Shown piece after piece: positions 1-7,086 of a stretch of 10,719 nt of DNA. Source of the stretch: Lachnospiraceae bacterium (GTDB taxonomy: Bacteria > Bacillota > Clostridia > Lachnospirales > Lachnospiraceae); contig VSOB01000081.1 in the NCBI GenBank assembly GCA_009774625.1, forward strand, positions 1-10,719, in the 5' to 3' direction. Every line of letters begins with the position of its first letter. Position 1 is the stretch's first letter. A program made the position numbers and the translations under genes. Below the pieces are notes generated by a model, which did no database searches, was not told the origin of the DNA, and was given only the letters and a program-made list of their open reading frames with translations.

Positions 1-563
1 GCCCGGAAAAGCTGGAGGAAATGAAACAGTATCTGAAAGAACAGAATGTTTCTTTCGTATTTGAATGTGTGGATATGGAGCATGATCCGCATATTATCGA
101 ATATCCGGAAAGCAGGCTGTATCTTCTGGATATCGTTGAAAACCAGATGGAGTTTTGCAGATATGAATATGAATCCATGTGCCGTATCGCAGGCCGGTTC
201 GGACTTTGCCCCAAAGAAAGGGCATATGAAATCGCAGGCTGGCCGGAGTTTTTTGACTGGTACGGGGAGGTCCTGGAGGAGGACTACGAATACAAAGGCC
301 GTAAAATAGAGGGATTTGTCATTGAGGACAGCGCAGGCTTTATGACCAAGCTCAAGCTGAGGTATTATCAGTTCTGGAAATTTATGAGAGGTGTTGCGCA
401 GGAAACGCTCCGGCGGGGATACATCAGGAGGACATCGGCCCTGACCACGCCGACGGCCAACGCATTTTATGCCTGGCTGAAAACGCAGCGGGAACAGGGG
501 GCGGCGGAGAGGCTGCCAAAAGATATCTGTACTCTGCGGCGCATGTTTTATGATCGTAAATAA
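1..563 (+). CDS. RNA ligase (T4 Rnl1-like), C-terminal part; 5' end outside window
   Basis: The reading frame is open to the left edge, and the first in-window ATG (21) is preceded by in-frame codons PEKLEE, so this is the 3' part of a longer gene. Three covalent nucleotidyltransferase motifs are visible: a motif III-like stretch (SFVFECVDMEHDPHIIEY, just after the internal Met), a motif IV-like EGFVIED, and a motif V-like TKLKLRYYQFWKFMR. This order, with the Lys pair followed by Tyr-Tyr and Phe-Trp-Lys, fits ATP-dependent RNA ligases of the T4 RnlA type, which seal broken RNA such as cleaved tRNA through a ligase-AMP intermediate. The motif I lysine nucleophile must lie upstream and cannot be checked. 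No signal peptide or membrane segment is seen. The gene ends 140 bp before the next start. Family assignment is by motif recognition; the exact substrate is unknown. Confidence 0.75.
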   Translation, partial: PEKLEEMKQYLKEQNVSFVFECVDMEHDPHIIEYPESRLYLLDIVENQMEFCRYEYESMCRIAGRFGLCPKERAYEIAGWPEFFDWYGEVLEEDYEYKGRKIEGFVIEDSAGFMTKLKLRYYQFWKFMRGVAQETLRRGYIRRTSALTTPTANAFYAWLKTQREQGAAERLPKDICTLRRMFYDRK

Positions 564-662
564 CACCACAGGAAGTTTTTCTGAAGTTCCTGTATTACAA
601 AGATATGGGCCGGCTGCGGCGGTTTGGAACTATATTGCAGAAGCGGCCCGGCGCAGGCGGAG

Positions 663-683
663 AATCCTGCCTGCAGGATTTTT
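663..683 (+). terminator. Near-perfect hairpin followed by T run, between RNA ligase and sce7726 genes
   Basis: AATCCTGC (663-670) and GCAGGATT (673-680) are perfect inverted repeats separated by two bases and followed directly by TTT, giving a run of five T. This could act as a weak intrinsic terminator of the RNA ligase transcript, or as an operator or RNA structure just before the next gene, whose chosen start is at 704. The stem is short and only half G+C, so terminator strength is uncertain. Confidence 0.4.
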
Positions 684-703
684 GTGCAGTGGGGAAAATA
701 CGG

Positions 704-1333
704 ATGCTGAAAGATAAGGATATCAGGGAGCCTTTGTTTGATTTTCTGGAGGAAACCTATGGGAAAATCAGGATTCTGGAAGAGAAAACGATGGGGAGAT
801 CGAGAGCCGATGCCGTTATGGTCACAGAAAATGCTCTGTACGGTATTGAAATCAAAAGCGATGCGGATACTTATGCGCGGCTGCAGCGTCAGGTAAAGGA
901 TTATGATTTGTATTATGATTTTAATTACGCTGTGGTGGGGACCAGCCATGCCCTGCATGTGGGCGAACATCTTCCTGATTGGTGGGGGATCATTACGGCA
1001 GAGCTGGAGGAGGGCAGGGTGGATTTTTATATTCTGAGAAAGCCCTTGCCGAATCCGGGGGTGAACCGGAGCCGGCAGCTTAGTCTCCTCTGGAGGACGG
1101 AACTTTTGCAGATTCAGGAACAGAACAGGCTTCCCTTATACAGGGAAAAGAGTAAACTGTTCGTGCAGAAAAAGCTGCTGGATCATGTGCCGGATACGCT
1201 TTTGCAGCATCAGATCTGCGGGGCGCTGTTTGAGCGGGATTATACGCTCATACAGGAACAGATCGAGGCATTCCGGGCACAGAAAACAAAAGGCGGCAGA
1301 GCCGGGAAGGTTCGAAAGTCCGGGAGGGCTTAA
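704..1333 (+). CDS. sce7726 family protein (PD-(D/E)xK nuclease-like)
   Basis: The 209-residue product starts MLKDKDIREPLFDFLEE. It then shows SRADAVMV (residues 33-40) and YGIEIKSDADTYARLQRQVK (46-65). Asp36, Glu49 and Lys51 form the spacing expected of a PD-(D/E)xK nuclease core, and Gln63 with Tyr67 resemble the Q-x3-Y element seen in several such families. This arrangement is typical of sce7726-family proteins, whose biological role is poorly known. The frame is open further upstream, to an ATG at 605, but that start has no ribosome binding site and the extra 33 residues look non-family. The ATG at 704 follows GGGGAA at a workable distance. The last 20 residues are Lys/Arg/Gly-rich. No membrane segment is seen. 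Its place between an RNA ligase and a PARG-like gene suggests nucleic-acid stress or defence (inference). Confidence 0.75.
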   Translation: MLKDKDIREPLFDFLEETYGKIRILEEKTMGRSRADAVMVTENALYGIEIKSDADTYARLQRQVKDYDLYYDFNYAVVGTSHALHVGEHLPDWWGIITAELEEGRVDFYILRKPLPNPGVNRSRQLSLLWRTELLQIQEQNRLPLYREKSKLFVQKKLLDHVPDTLLQHQICGALFERDYTLIQEQIEAFRAQKTKGGRAGKVRKSGRA

Positions 1334-1429
1334 AGTGTGAGAAAAGCCGGGAAGGACAGGAAAGCCGGCAGTGTAATAAGAGGCCGAAGCAGGGCCTGAC
1401 AACAAAGAGAGCAGACAGGAGGGGCGAAG

Positions 1430-2263
1430 ATGGATTTTAAAAAGATGGCCGGGGAAACGCTGGCGATTATGGAACAGGGATATTATGAAACAGAGGGCAG
1501 GAAAATCACGATTGCAGAACAGCAGGATCACGCGGTAGGGAGCAGCATTCTGCTGACACCGGAGCAGGGAGAAGCGCTGCTGGAGACCTGTGGAAAAGAG
1601 ACAGACAGAGTAACCGGACGGGAAACCGTATACAGGGTCAGAAACAGCAGCGCTGTGGATGTGATTTCAGAGTTATGGGCAGAGGGCAGGGCGCCGGCAG
1701 TCCTGAACTTTGCCAGTGCCAAAAATCCGGGCGGCGGATTTATCAATGGAGCGATGGCCCAGGAAGAAAGTCTTGCCATGTCCAGTTGTCTTTACAGGAC
1801 CCAGACGGTTCATGAGACATATTATACAGCCAATCGGGCCTGCGGGACGATGATGTATACCGATCACGCCATCTATGCCAGGGATGTGGTGTTTTTCCGG
1901 GACGGTGATTTCCGCCTGCTGAAAGAGCCGGTTACGGCTTCGATACTGACGCTGCCTGCGGTGAATATGGGACAGGTGATAGTAAAAGGAGAGGATATTA
2001 CACTGGCCCGGCAGGTGATGAAACGCAGGATGAAGCTGGCTCTGGCCGTGTTTGAAAGGCAGGGCTGCAGACATCTGATTCTGGGCGCATATGGCTGCGG
2101 CGTGTTCCGCAATGACCCGGAGCAGATCGCGGCATGGTGGAAGGAACTGCTGGAGGACTGCTTTGCCGGGGTGTTTGAGACGATTGTGTTTGCCGTACTG
2201 GACCGAAAGGCGGGAGGAAAGTGCATTGCCGCGTTTGAACATGAGTTTGGCTGCGCCGGATGA
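1430..2263 (+). CDS. TIGR02452 family protein, microbial PARG-like (macro-domain ADP-ribose hydrolase)
   Basis: The product has 277 residues and a strong ribosome binding site (AGGAGG, 1418-1423) before the ATG. The key signature is NPGGGFINGAMAQEES (residues 99-114): GGG at 101-103 followed by Gln111-Glu112-Glu113, the catalytic loop pattern of poly(ADP-ribose) glycohydrolases. A macro-fold phosphate-binding loop, LGAYGCGVFRNDP (218-230), follows at the expected distance. Enzymes of this type remove ADP-ribose from modified macromolecules, using the second Glu as acid/base. Length matches the bacterial TIGR02452 (DUF2263) family. The protein lacks a signal peptide and should be cytoplasmic. 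The radical SAM gene begins right after it, with the first possible ATG overlapping its stop, so the two are probably co-translated. Whether the substrate is protein, nucleic acid or free ADP-ribose adducts cannot be read from sequence. Confidence 0.87.
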   Translation: MDFKKMAGETLAIMEQGYYETEGRKITIAEQQDHAVGSSILLTPEQGEALLETCGKETDRVTGRETVYRVRNSSAVDVISELWAEGRAPAVLNFASAKNPGGGFINGAMAQEESLAMSSCLYRTQTVHETYYTANRACGTMMYTDHAIYARDVVFFRDGDFRLLKEPVTASILTLPAVNMGQVIVKGEDITLARQVMKRRMKLALAVFERQGCRHLILGAYGCGVFRNDPEQIAAWWKELLEDCFAGVFETIVFAVLDRKAGGKCIAAFEHEFGCAG

Positions 2264-2274
2264 AAGGAAGCTGT

Positions 2275-3630
2275 ATGTATATTAAACTCATTCAGCCTAA
2301 AATGAACAAAAGGCCGATGGACACGGATTTGAAAATACATATGGCGCCTCCTCTGGGGCTTCTGACCATTGCCAGTCTGCTGCGGAAGCGGCACCGGATC
2401 CTGATAGAAAATGAAAACGTGCAGGAAATCGAGTATGAGGACAGCCCCGATATCGTGGGGATATCGGTGACTGTGGATACTCTGCCGCGGGCAGTCCGGA
2501 TTGCAGAGCGGTTCCGGAGAAGGGGAATCGTCGTGGTGGCAGGCGGCATTCATATTACTACGGCTGCGGATACCATTTTGGAGGACTGCTTTGATGTATT
2601 GTGCATCGGAGCGGCGGAAGGGACCTGGCCGGACATTGTAAGAGACTATGAGCAGGGCTGTCTGAAGCGGGTCTATCGATGCAGCGGGAAACTGCAGGGA
2701 AAGGATCTGGTGTCACCGGCCTATGATCTGGTGGACCGGGACATCTATCTGTACTGCAATGTGATTCATACCAGCCGGGGCTGTCCGTATCGCTGTGATT
2801 TCTGCTATAACAGTGCGGCACAGCGGGGCTATCTGAACCGGCCCATCAAGGATGTACTGGAGGATATCCGGGCGGTCCGTTCCAGACATATTATGTTTAT
2901 AGACGATAATTTTGCAGGAAATCCCGGATGGACCAGAGCATTTCTGGAAACCATCCGGCCTATGAATCTGAAATGGAATGCAGCGGTTTCTGTCAATGCG
3001 GCCCGTGATCCTGCGCTGCTGGATCTGATGCAGGAGAGCGGTTGTCAGAGCCTGTTTATCGGTTTTGAAAGTATCAGCCCCGATTCCATCCGGACCGTGC
3101 ACAAAGTGCAGAACAGCATAGCAGAATATGAACGGGCTGTGAAAGCCATTCATGAGCGGGGGATTATGATCAATGCCAGTTTTGTATTCGGGCTGGACGG
3201 GGATACCAGAGAGACGTTCCGGGCCACACTGGACTGGATCGTGAAACATAAAATAGAAACGGTTACATCTCACATCCTGACACCCTATCCGGGGACGGCG
3301 CTGTATGACAGACTGAAAAAGGAAGGGCGGGTTCTGACGGATGATCTGTCCCTGTACGATACGGCGCATGTGGTGTTTCAGCCAAAGCATATGACCAGAC
3401 GGGAACTGTATGCAGGGTATCTGTGGATCTACCGGCAGGTGTACAGCCTGAAGCATATCTGGCGGCGGATGCCGGAGCATAAAAAGCAGAGAGCAGCGTA
3501 TCTGTTGTTTAATCTGTTCTATCGCAAATATGGCAGACTGACGGATGTTCTCTGCAAATGGATCACATACAGGCGCATCGGGGACGTGGCCGCAAAAATA
3601 TCATATTTGCATGTCGGCAGGAAACATTGA
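2275..3630 (+). CDS. B12-binding-domain radical SAM protein
   Basis: With the ATG at 2275 the product is 451 residues. That start is preferred over the ATG at 2260 because AAGGA (2264-2268) lies at proper spacing before it; the upstream ATG lacks a good site. Residues 1-140 resemble a cobalamin-binding Rossmann domain (PDIVGISVTVDT, VVVAGGIHITT), but the canonical DxHxxG cobalt-ligand motif is not evident. The radical SAM core begins with SRGCPYRCDFCYN: Cys170, Cys174 and Cys177 form the CxxxCxxC motif for the [4Fe-4S] cluster that cleaves S-adenosylmethionine. Later landmarks are FIDDNF, FIGFESI and LTPYPGTALYDRL. The C-terminal 100 residues are basic and aromatic. Such proteins catalyse varied methylations or rearrangements; the substrate is unknown. 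Eleven bases separate it from the PARG-like gene, pointing to one operon. Confidence 0.88.
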   Translation: MYIKLIQPKMNKRPMDTDLKIHMAPPLGLLTIASLLRKRHRILIENENVQEIEYEDSPDIVGISVTVDTLPRAVRIAERFRRRGIVVVAGGIHITTAADTILEDCFDVLCIGAAEGTWPDIVRDYEQGCLKRVYRCSGKLQGKDLVSPAYDLVDRDIYLYCNVIHTSRGCPYRCDFCYNSAAQRGYLNRPIKDVLEDIRAVRSRHIMFIDDNFAGNPGWTRAFLETIRPMNLKWNAAVSVNAARDPALLDLMQESGCQSLFIGFESISPDSIRTVHKVQNSIAEYERAVKAIHERGIMINASFVFGLDGDTRETFRATLDWIVKHKIETVTSHILTPYPGTALYDRLKKEGRVLTDDLSLYDTAHVVFQPKHMTRRELYAGYLWIYRQVYSLKHIWRRMPEHKKQRAAYLLFNLFYRKYGRLTDVLCKWITYRRIGDVAAKISYLHVGRKH

Positions 3631-3655
3631 CCCGCCGACTTCTCTCAGGTATAAT
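3627..3655 (+). promoter_or_regulatory. Consensus housekeeping promoter for the chemotaxis receptor gene
   Basis: TTGACC (3627-3632) and a perfect TATAAT (3650-3655) are separated by exactly 17 bases, the ideal sigma-A spacing. The -35 box overlaps the TGA stop of the radical SAM gene (3628-3630). The predicted transcript would start near 3662, about 40 bases before the receptor start. No flagellar sigma-D-like promoter was noticed instead. Confidence 0.75.
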
Positions 3656-3703
3656 TGATTATATCAATGTTAACTTGTCAGTTCAAGAATTGGGAGAAAA
3701 CTT

Positions 3704-5398
3704 ATGGGAAAAAGTAAAGTCGGGGTACGGGGGAAAAAGAGCCAGGCGGCGCGGCTGCGGCGGCTGGTACGGCAGGCGTTTGTTGCAGTGGGGCTGGGCG
3801 TGGTTCTTTTGCTGGGCTTTCTTGTATTTAACATCTGTCTGTCAAGGGTGCAGAAAGCTCAGTTGGATACAGTAAAGGCGCTGAATCAGTATCGGATCGG
3901 TTCCAAGACACTGACACATGAGGTGCAGTGTTATGCAGTGACGGGGAATGAGACGTATTACGATGCTTATATGAAGGAGCTGAATACAGACCGGAATCGG
4001 GATCTTGCCATTGAGACATTGCAGAACTGCGGGATCACCGATGAAGAATGGACGGAACTGAATCGGATCACTTCCCTGTCGGAGAATCTTGTCCCGCTGG
4101 AAGAACAGGCGATGGCATATGTAAAGGAAGGCAATCTGCAGGCAGCACAGGGCTGTGTATTCAGTGTGGAGTATGAGGACAGTGTGACACAGATCAATGC
4201 GCTGACCGATGCGACAGTAAACAGCATTCTGGAGCGTAAAGACAAAAATCAGACCCTTCTGAAAGGGGTTCAGGTCCTGTTTGAACTGTTGTTTGCCGGC
4301 TCATTTCTCTATGTGGTGCTGCAGTTGATCAAAACCATAAAGTTTTCGGATACAGAGCTGCTGCAGCCCATTGTGAAGGTATCGGAGCAGATGGCTGTGC
4401 TGGCCGGCGGCAATTTTCATACCAATCTGGCTTTGCAGGAGGATGACAGTGAAGTCGGCAAAATGGTATCAGCGATTGCCTTTATGAAACAGAATCTGCT
4501 TGGCATGGTGGAGGAGATCACCGAAGTGCTGGAGCAGATGGGAAATGGCAATTACAATATACAGATTGAACAGGAATATGTGGGTGAGTTTGTCAAAGTA
4601 AAAGAGTCTTTCCAGAAGATCGGGGAGAAGATGCGGGAAACCTTACAGACCATCCGCCGCGTTTCCGCACAGATTGACAGCGGTTCCGATCAGTTGGCAT
4701 GTGCGGCTGAAGATCTGGCGGAGGGCTGCACCGCGCAGGCCACGCAGGTGTCAGAGCTGATGATTACGTTTGACGAGATGACCAGGAGCATGGAGCAGAA
4801 TGCCAAAGAAGCGGAGGACTCAGCCAAAATTGCATCCAGAGCCGGTGAGACATTATCCAGAGGCAATCAGAAGATGATGGAGCTGAGGGATGCCATTGAA
4901 GAGATCAGCAAATGCTCCGGCCAGATCGGTACGATCATTGAGGACATCGAGGACATTGCTTCCCAGACCAACCTGCTCTCCCTGAATGCGGCGATCGAGG
5001 CCGCCAGAGCAGGAGAGACCGGAAGAGGCTTCGCTGTCGTGGCAGAGCAGGTCAAGAATCTGGCCAATGAGTCAGCCAAAGCCGCCGGGAAAACCACGGA
5101 ACTGATCGAAACCACAGTGACTGTGATGGAACGGGGCATTGTCATTGCAGATGAGACAACGGCCAATATGAAGGAAGTCATGGAAGATACAGAAGCCGCT
5201 ACAGAAAAGATCGGCCAGATCGTACAGATGCTGAAGCAGAATACGGCCCATATGCGGGATGTCAACGACAGCATCGCCGAGGTATCCTCTGTGGTGGACA
5301 ATAACTCGGCTACCTCGGAAGAAACGGCAGCGGTCAGCGAAGAGCAAAAGACACAGGTAGAAGCTATGGTAGAGCTGATGAACCGGTTTCAGATATAG
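3704..5398 (+). CDS. Methyl-accepting chemotaxis protein
   Basis: The 564-residue product is a transmembrane chemoreceptor. GGGAG (3692-3696) sits 7 bases before the ATG. A basic N terminus precedes TM1 (about 24-46), and an outer helical sensor domain of the 4HB type (about 48-185) is followed by TM2 (about 188-208). A HAMP region (about 209-265) and a second HAMP-like stretch (about 270-315, with GNGNYNIQIEQEYVGEF) precede the coiled-coil signalling domain. The conserved hairpin tip NLLSLNAAIEAARAGETGRG (423-442), then FAVVAEQVKNLA, contacts CheA/CheW in this family. No C-terminal CheR/CheB-binding pentapeptide is seen. No other chemotaxis gene is in the window, so it is an orphan receptor gene. 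With its own promoter and terminator it looks monocistronic. The ligand cannot be inferred. Confidence 0.95.
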   Translation: MGKSKVGVRGKKSQAARLRRLVRQAFVAVGLGVVLLLGFLVFNICLSRVQKAQLDTVKALNQYRIGSKTLTHEVQCYAVTGNETYYDAYMKELNTDRNRDLAIETLQNCGITDEEWTELNRITSLSENLVPLEEQAMAYVKEGNLQAAQGCVFSVEYEDSVTQINALTDATVNSILERKDKNQTLLKGVQVLFELLFAGSFLYVVLQLIKTIKFSDTELLQPIVKVSEQMAVLAGGNFHTNLALQEDDSEVGKMVSAIAFMKQNLLGMVEEITEVLEQMGNGNYNIQIEQEYVGEFVKVKESFQKIGEKMRETLQTIRRVSAQIDSGSDQLACAAEDLAEGCTAQATQVSELMITFDEMTRSMEQNAKEAEDSAKIASRAGETLSRGNQKMMELRDAIEEISKCSGQIGTIIEDIEDIASQTNLLSLNAAIEAARAGETGRGFAVVAEQVKNLANESAKAAGKTTELIETTVTVMERGIVIADETTANMKEVMEDTEAATEKIGQIVQMLKQNTAHMRDVNDSIAEVSSVVDNNSATSEETAAVSEEQKTQVEAMVELMNRFQI

Positions 5399-5420
5399 GA
5401 TTTGACAGGTGATGAAACGG

Positions 5421-5456
5421 GCCTGCATTCACCATCCGGGTTTATGCAGGCTTTTT
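5421..5456 (+). terminator. Rho-independent terminator of the chemotaxis receptor gene
   Basis: GCCTGCAT (5421-5428) pairs perfectly with ATGCAGGC (5444-5451) around a 15-base loop, followed by five T (5452-5456). It lies 23 bases after the receptor stop codon and closes that transcription unit. DNA changes to a more AT-rich style immediately after it. Confidence 0.85.
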
Positions 5457-5696
5457 AATGAAAAGGTATCATCAGAATCTGGTTTTACAAGAGGACTATT
5501 TATTAGCTTTTCTGGATATTCTGATGAAGCATTGGCAACATTTTCAAATGGAAGAACTGTAAATATCGTGTTAATGACGGTTCAAGAATTGGCAATAGCT
5601 TTAACGCGACAACTTGATTTGATAGATGTTCTAAAACGCAAAGTAAGAGCTTTAGCAGAGGAAGGAAACTATAATAAATCTATTTTGGAAATGTAA
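5457..5696 (+). pseudogene. C-terminal remnant of a restriction-endonuclease-like (Mrr_cat-type) gene
   Basis: The last 75 or so codons of an open frame read SESGFTRGLFISFSGYSDEA, then LATFSNGRTVNIVLM, QELAIALTRQLDLIDVLKRK and RALAEEGNY. This matches the pattern of the C-terminal half of Mrr-like restriction endonuclease domains: a GLFIS-x-GYS strand, a hydrophobic strand before a D/E-L helix, and a basic terminal helix with A-E-G. The upstream catalytic half is missing. An ATG at 5409 is in frame, but the codons up to about 5456 are simply the receptor terminator read through, so no authentic start is visible. The fragment is more AT-rich than both sides. It is probably a dead remnant left by insertion or deletion at a mobile-element junction. 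Its stop is overlapped by the convergent relaxase tail. Domain call is from pattern recognition and is moderately secure. Confidence 0.6.
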
Positions 5697-6732
5697 TTAA
5701 CGGGGCATGGGAACTACTATAAGTTACCGCGCCCCGCCTTTTTATACAATATGTAGCTTTTTTACAAATATGTATTCTTATCTGCGCTTGGAGCTTTTCA
5801 TACTCCGCTTGCAGGGCGGGGATGCTGGGGAGTTTGCCGCCGATCTGCGCCGCCTTTAATGCCGTTGCCGCCGGTTTCAGATTGTGGATTTTCGCCCACT
5901 GTTTATAGCCCTGGCTTTGCTGCGCCTTGATACTGTTCTCAATGTCAATGAGAAGATTAACGCCCCTGCGCTCTGCCTTTGGAGCTTTGGCGGTGCGGGT
6001 GCGCCTGCCCGCTATCTGTTCCCTTATGGCTTCCTCTGTATAGTCTGCGCCGAGTGTTTTTAGGCGGGTAAAGCGTTCCTGCACCGGTGCGCGGCATGAC
6101 ACATATTTTCCCGGCTTGATCTCATAGCCCGCCGCCTGTAACCGCTGCAATAGTTCTTCAAAGCTGGAAACTTGGGGAATGAGCGCGTCCACGGCGATTT
6201 TCAGCTTGCCTTTCCAGCTTGTCCCGGTTTTCTCCGCTTGGTACTCCGCATAGCTCTTTCCCTTGCTGCCCTTGCCGGGGACGACCACGGAAAGCCCGTT
6301 GTCCCGGCACAGCTTGTCACTCATGTTCCGTATGCCGTAATACGTCCGCTTGTTGGAAACGTACTTGTGATGATCTACGAAGTTGACCGCGCAGAAAATA
6401 ATATGATTGTGGATATGCCCCTTGTCAATGTGCGTCGTGAGTACATACTCATGCTGTCCCTTTGTTACCGCGTTGGCAAGCTGCCGCCCGATCTCATGGG
6501 CTTTCTCATAGTCTACCTCTCCCGGAGCAAAAGAGTGTATCAAGTGAAAGGCTAAGTTGTTTCCCTTTTCCCGCGCTTGTGAGAGGGTATAGCCAAACTC
6601 AACATCTGCCGTTTCATAGCTGCACCCGAAAGAGGATATGAGCATTTTTTCGTCCGTCTTGTCCGGGTTTTCGATATAGTCAAGGGCTTTGCTTAGAGTG
6701 CTTTTAACAGGCTTAATCTTTGTAACCGCCAT
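5680..6732 (-). CDS. MOBP-type relaxase, C-terminally truncated with chimeric tail
   Basis: The 350-residue product starts MAVTKIKPVKSTLSKALDYI. Tyr19, in the LDYIENPDKT context, is the likely nicking tyrosine. The metal-binding motif THIDKGHIHNH (residues 100-110) supplies the three-histidine cluster of MOBP/PF03432 relaxases of Firmicute mobile elements. Such enzymes nick oriT and pilot the DNA strand during conjugation. Family-like sequence runs to about residue 318 (near base 5781), ending in a coiled-coil-type QAEYEKLQAQI. The last 32 residues do not resemble the family and are encoded by flanking DNA, including the 5701-5736 hairpin. Relaxases of this group usually continue well past this point, so the gene looks cut by a deletion or insertion. 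The catalytic domain is intact. Its start overlaps mobC by 40 bases, implying coupled translation. Confidence 0.85.
   Translation of the reverse strand: MAVTKIKPVKSTLSKALDYIENPDKTDEKMLISSFGCSYETADVEFGYTLSQAREKGNNLAFHLIHSFAPGEVDYEKAHEIGRQLANAVTKGQHEYVLTTHIDKGHIHNHIIFCAVNFVDHHKYVSNKRTYYGIRNMSDKLCRDNGLSVVVPGKGSKGKSYAEYQAEKTGTSWKGKLKIAVDALIPQVSSFEELLQRLQAAGYEIKPGKYVSCRAPVQERFTRLKTLGADYTEEAIREQIAGRRTRTAKAPKAERRGVNLLIDIENSIKAQQSQGYKQWAKIHNLKPAATALKAAQIGGKLPSIPALQAEYEKLQAQIRIHICKKATYCIKRRGAVTYSSSHAPLITFPK
5701..5743 (+). terminator. Hairpin with T run at the remnant/mobile-element junction
   Basis: CGGGGC (5701-5706) pairs with GCCCCG (5731-5736). The 24-base interior can form a further imperfect stem (GGAACT against AAGTTACC with a bulge), and CC plus five T follow (5739-5743). 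In the + direction this is a good intrinsic terminator. In the - direction there is no T run, so the convergent relaxase transcript may pass through it. Confidence 0.65.
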
Positions 6733-7022
6733 ATTTCCGCAAGCACCCCCTTGATTTCCTCTATATCCTCTTTGTAGGCGTTTCCCGTCGCGTTTACGCG
6801 ACGTGCGATCTGATTGACATTGACCCCGATCTTCTGTATCTCCGCTGTCATTGCCTTTATGTCCGTGTGGTCTACTTGGATAATGTACCCGTCAATGGCG
6901 ATCTTGCGCAGATACGCCGCCATATTATTTGTGGGGACGAGCTTCATTTTTTCCTCAATCAGTTTCCGTTCTTCCTCTGTCACATAGAATTTGACCTGTA
7001 CCGTCCTTTTGCGTCCGGTCAT
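6693..7022 (-). CDS. mobC: MobC-like plasmid mobilization relaxosome accessory protein
   Basis: The 109-residue protein starts MTGRKRTVQVKFYVTEEERK, a ribbon-helix-helix-like DNA-binding N terminus. It carries the MobC signature IGVNVNQIARRVNATG (residues 65-80). MobC proteins bind oriT and help the relaxase open the nick region. I chose the ATG at 7022, preceded on the - strand by AGGAG nine bases away; the frame extends to an ATG at 7079, but those 19 residues lack family character and cross the binding site. The gene overlaps the relaxase start by 40 bases, as is usual for these two-gene mobilization modules. oriT would be expected in the DNA just upstream (7023-7100). Confidence 0.87.
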   Translation of the reverse strand: MTGRKRTVQVKFYVTEEERKLIEEKMKLVPTNNMAAYLRKIAIDGYIIQVDHTDIKAMTAEIQKIGVNVNQIARRVNATGNAYKEDIEEIKGVLAEIWRLQRLSLLKAL

Positions 7023-7057
7023 GGTTTTTCGCTCCTTTCCGCTTTCATAGAGGGTTT

Positions 7058-7069
7058 GGGACGCTTCCC
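7058..7069. repeat. Small hairpin GGGA-CGCT-TCCC upstream of mobC; possible oriT component
   Basis: GGGA (7058-7061) and TCCC (7066-7069) form a four-base stem with a four-base loop in the spot where oriT normally lies in relaxase/MobC modules. The stem is very short, so the assignment rests on location alone. No nic sequence was recognised. Confidence 0.2.
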
Positions 7070-7086
7070 ATAGCTGCACAGATGAA

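Noticed and set aside
569..592. Inverted repeat CAGGAA / TTCCTG after the RNA ligase gene
   Set aside because: Only six bases pair, the interior does not pair well and no T run follows; it is too weak to call a terminator.
605..703. Longer N terminus for the sce7726 gene starting at the ATG at 605
   Set aside because: There is no ribosome binding site before 605, the extra residues look non-family, and the palindrome at 663-680 lies inside it. The ATG at 704 begins the recognisable family sequence.
548..970. Antisense open frame of 140 codons opposite the sce7726 gene
   Set aside because: It has no recognisable domain and opposes a gene with clear family motifs.
1301..1355. Direct repeat GCCGGGAAGG at 1301-1310 and 1346-1355
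   Set aside because: It is a short purine-rich match in a low-complexity GA-rich stretch with only two copies, consistent with chance or local duplication.
1673..3480. Long antisense open frames opposite the PARG-like and radical SAM genes
   Set aside because: They are His/Pro/Arg/Cys-rich, lack domain features and mirror the codon pattern of the real + strand genes.
3681..5592. Shared 13-mer GTTCAAGAATTGG at 3681-3693 and 5580-5592
   Set aside because: One 13-base match is expected by chance in a window this size. The flanks differ, and one copy lies inside coding-like remnant sequence, so it is not a convincing attachment-site pair.
6172..6555. Forward open frame of 127 codons opposite the relaxase
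   Set aside because: It is the complement of the conserved relaxase catalytic domain and has no independent features.
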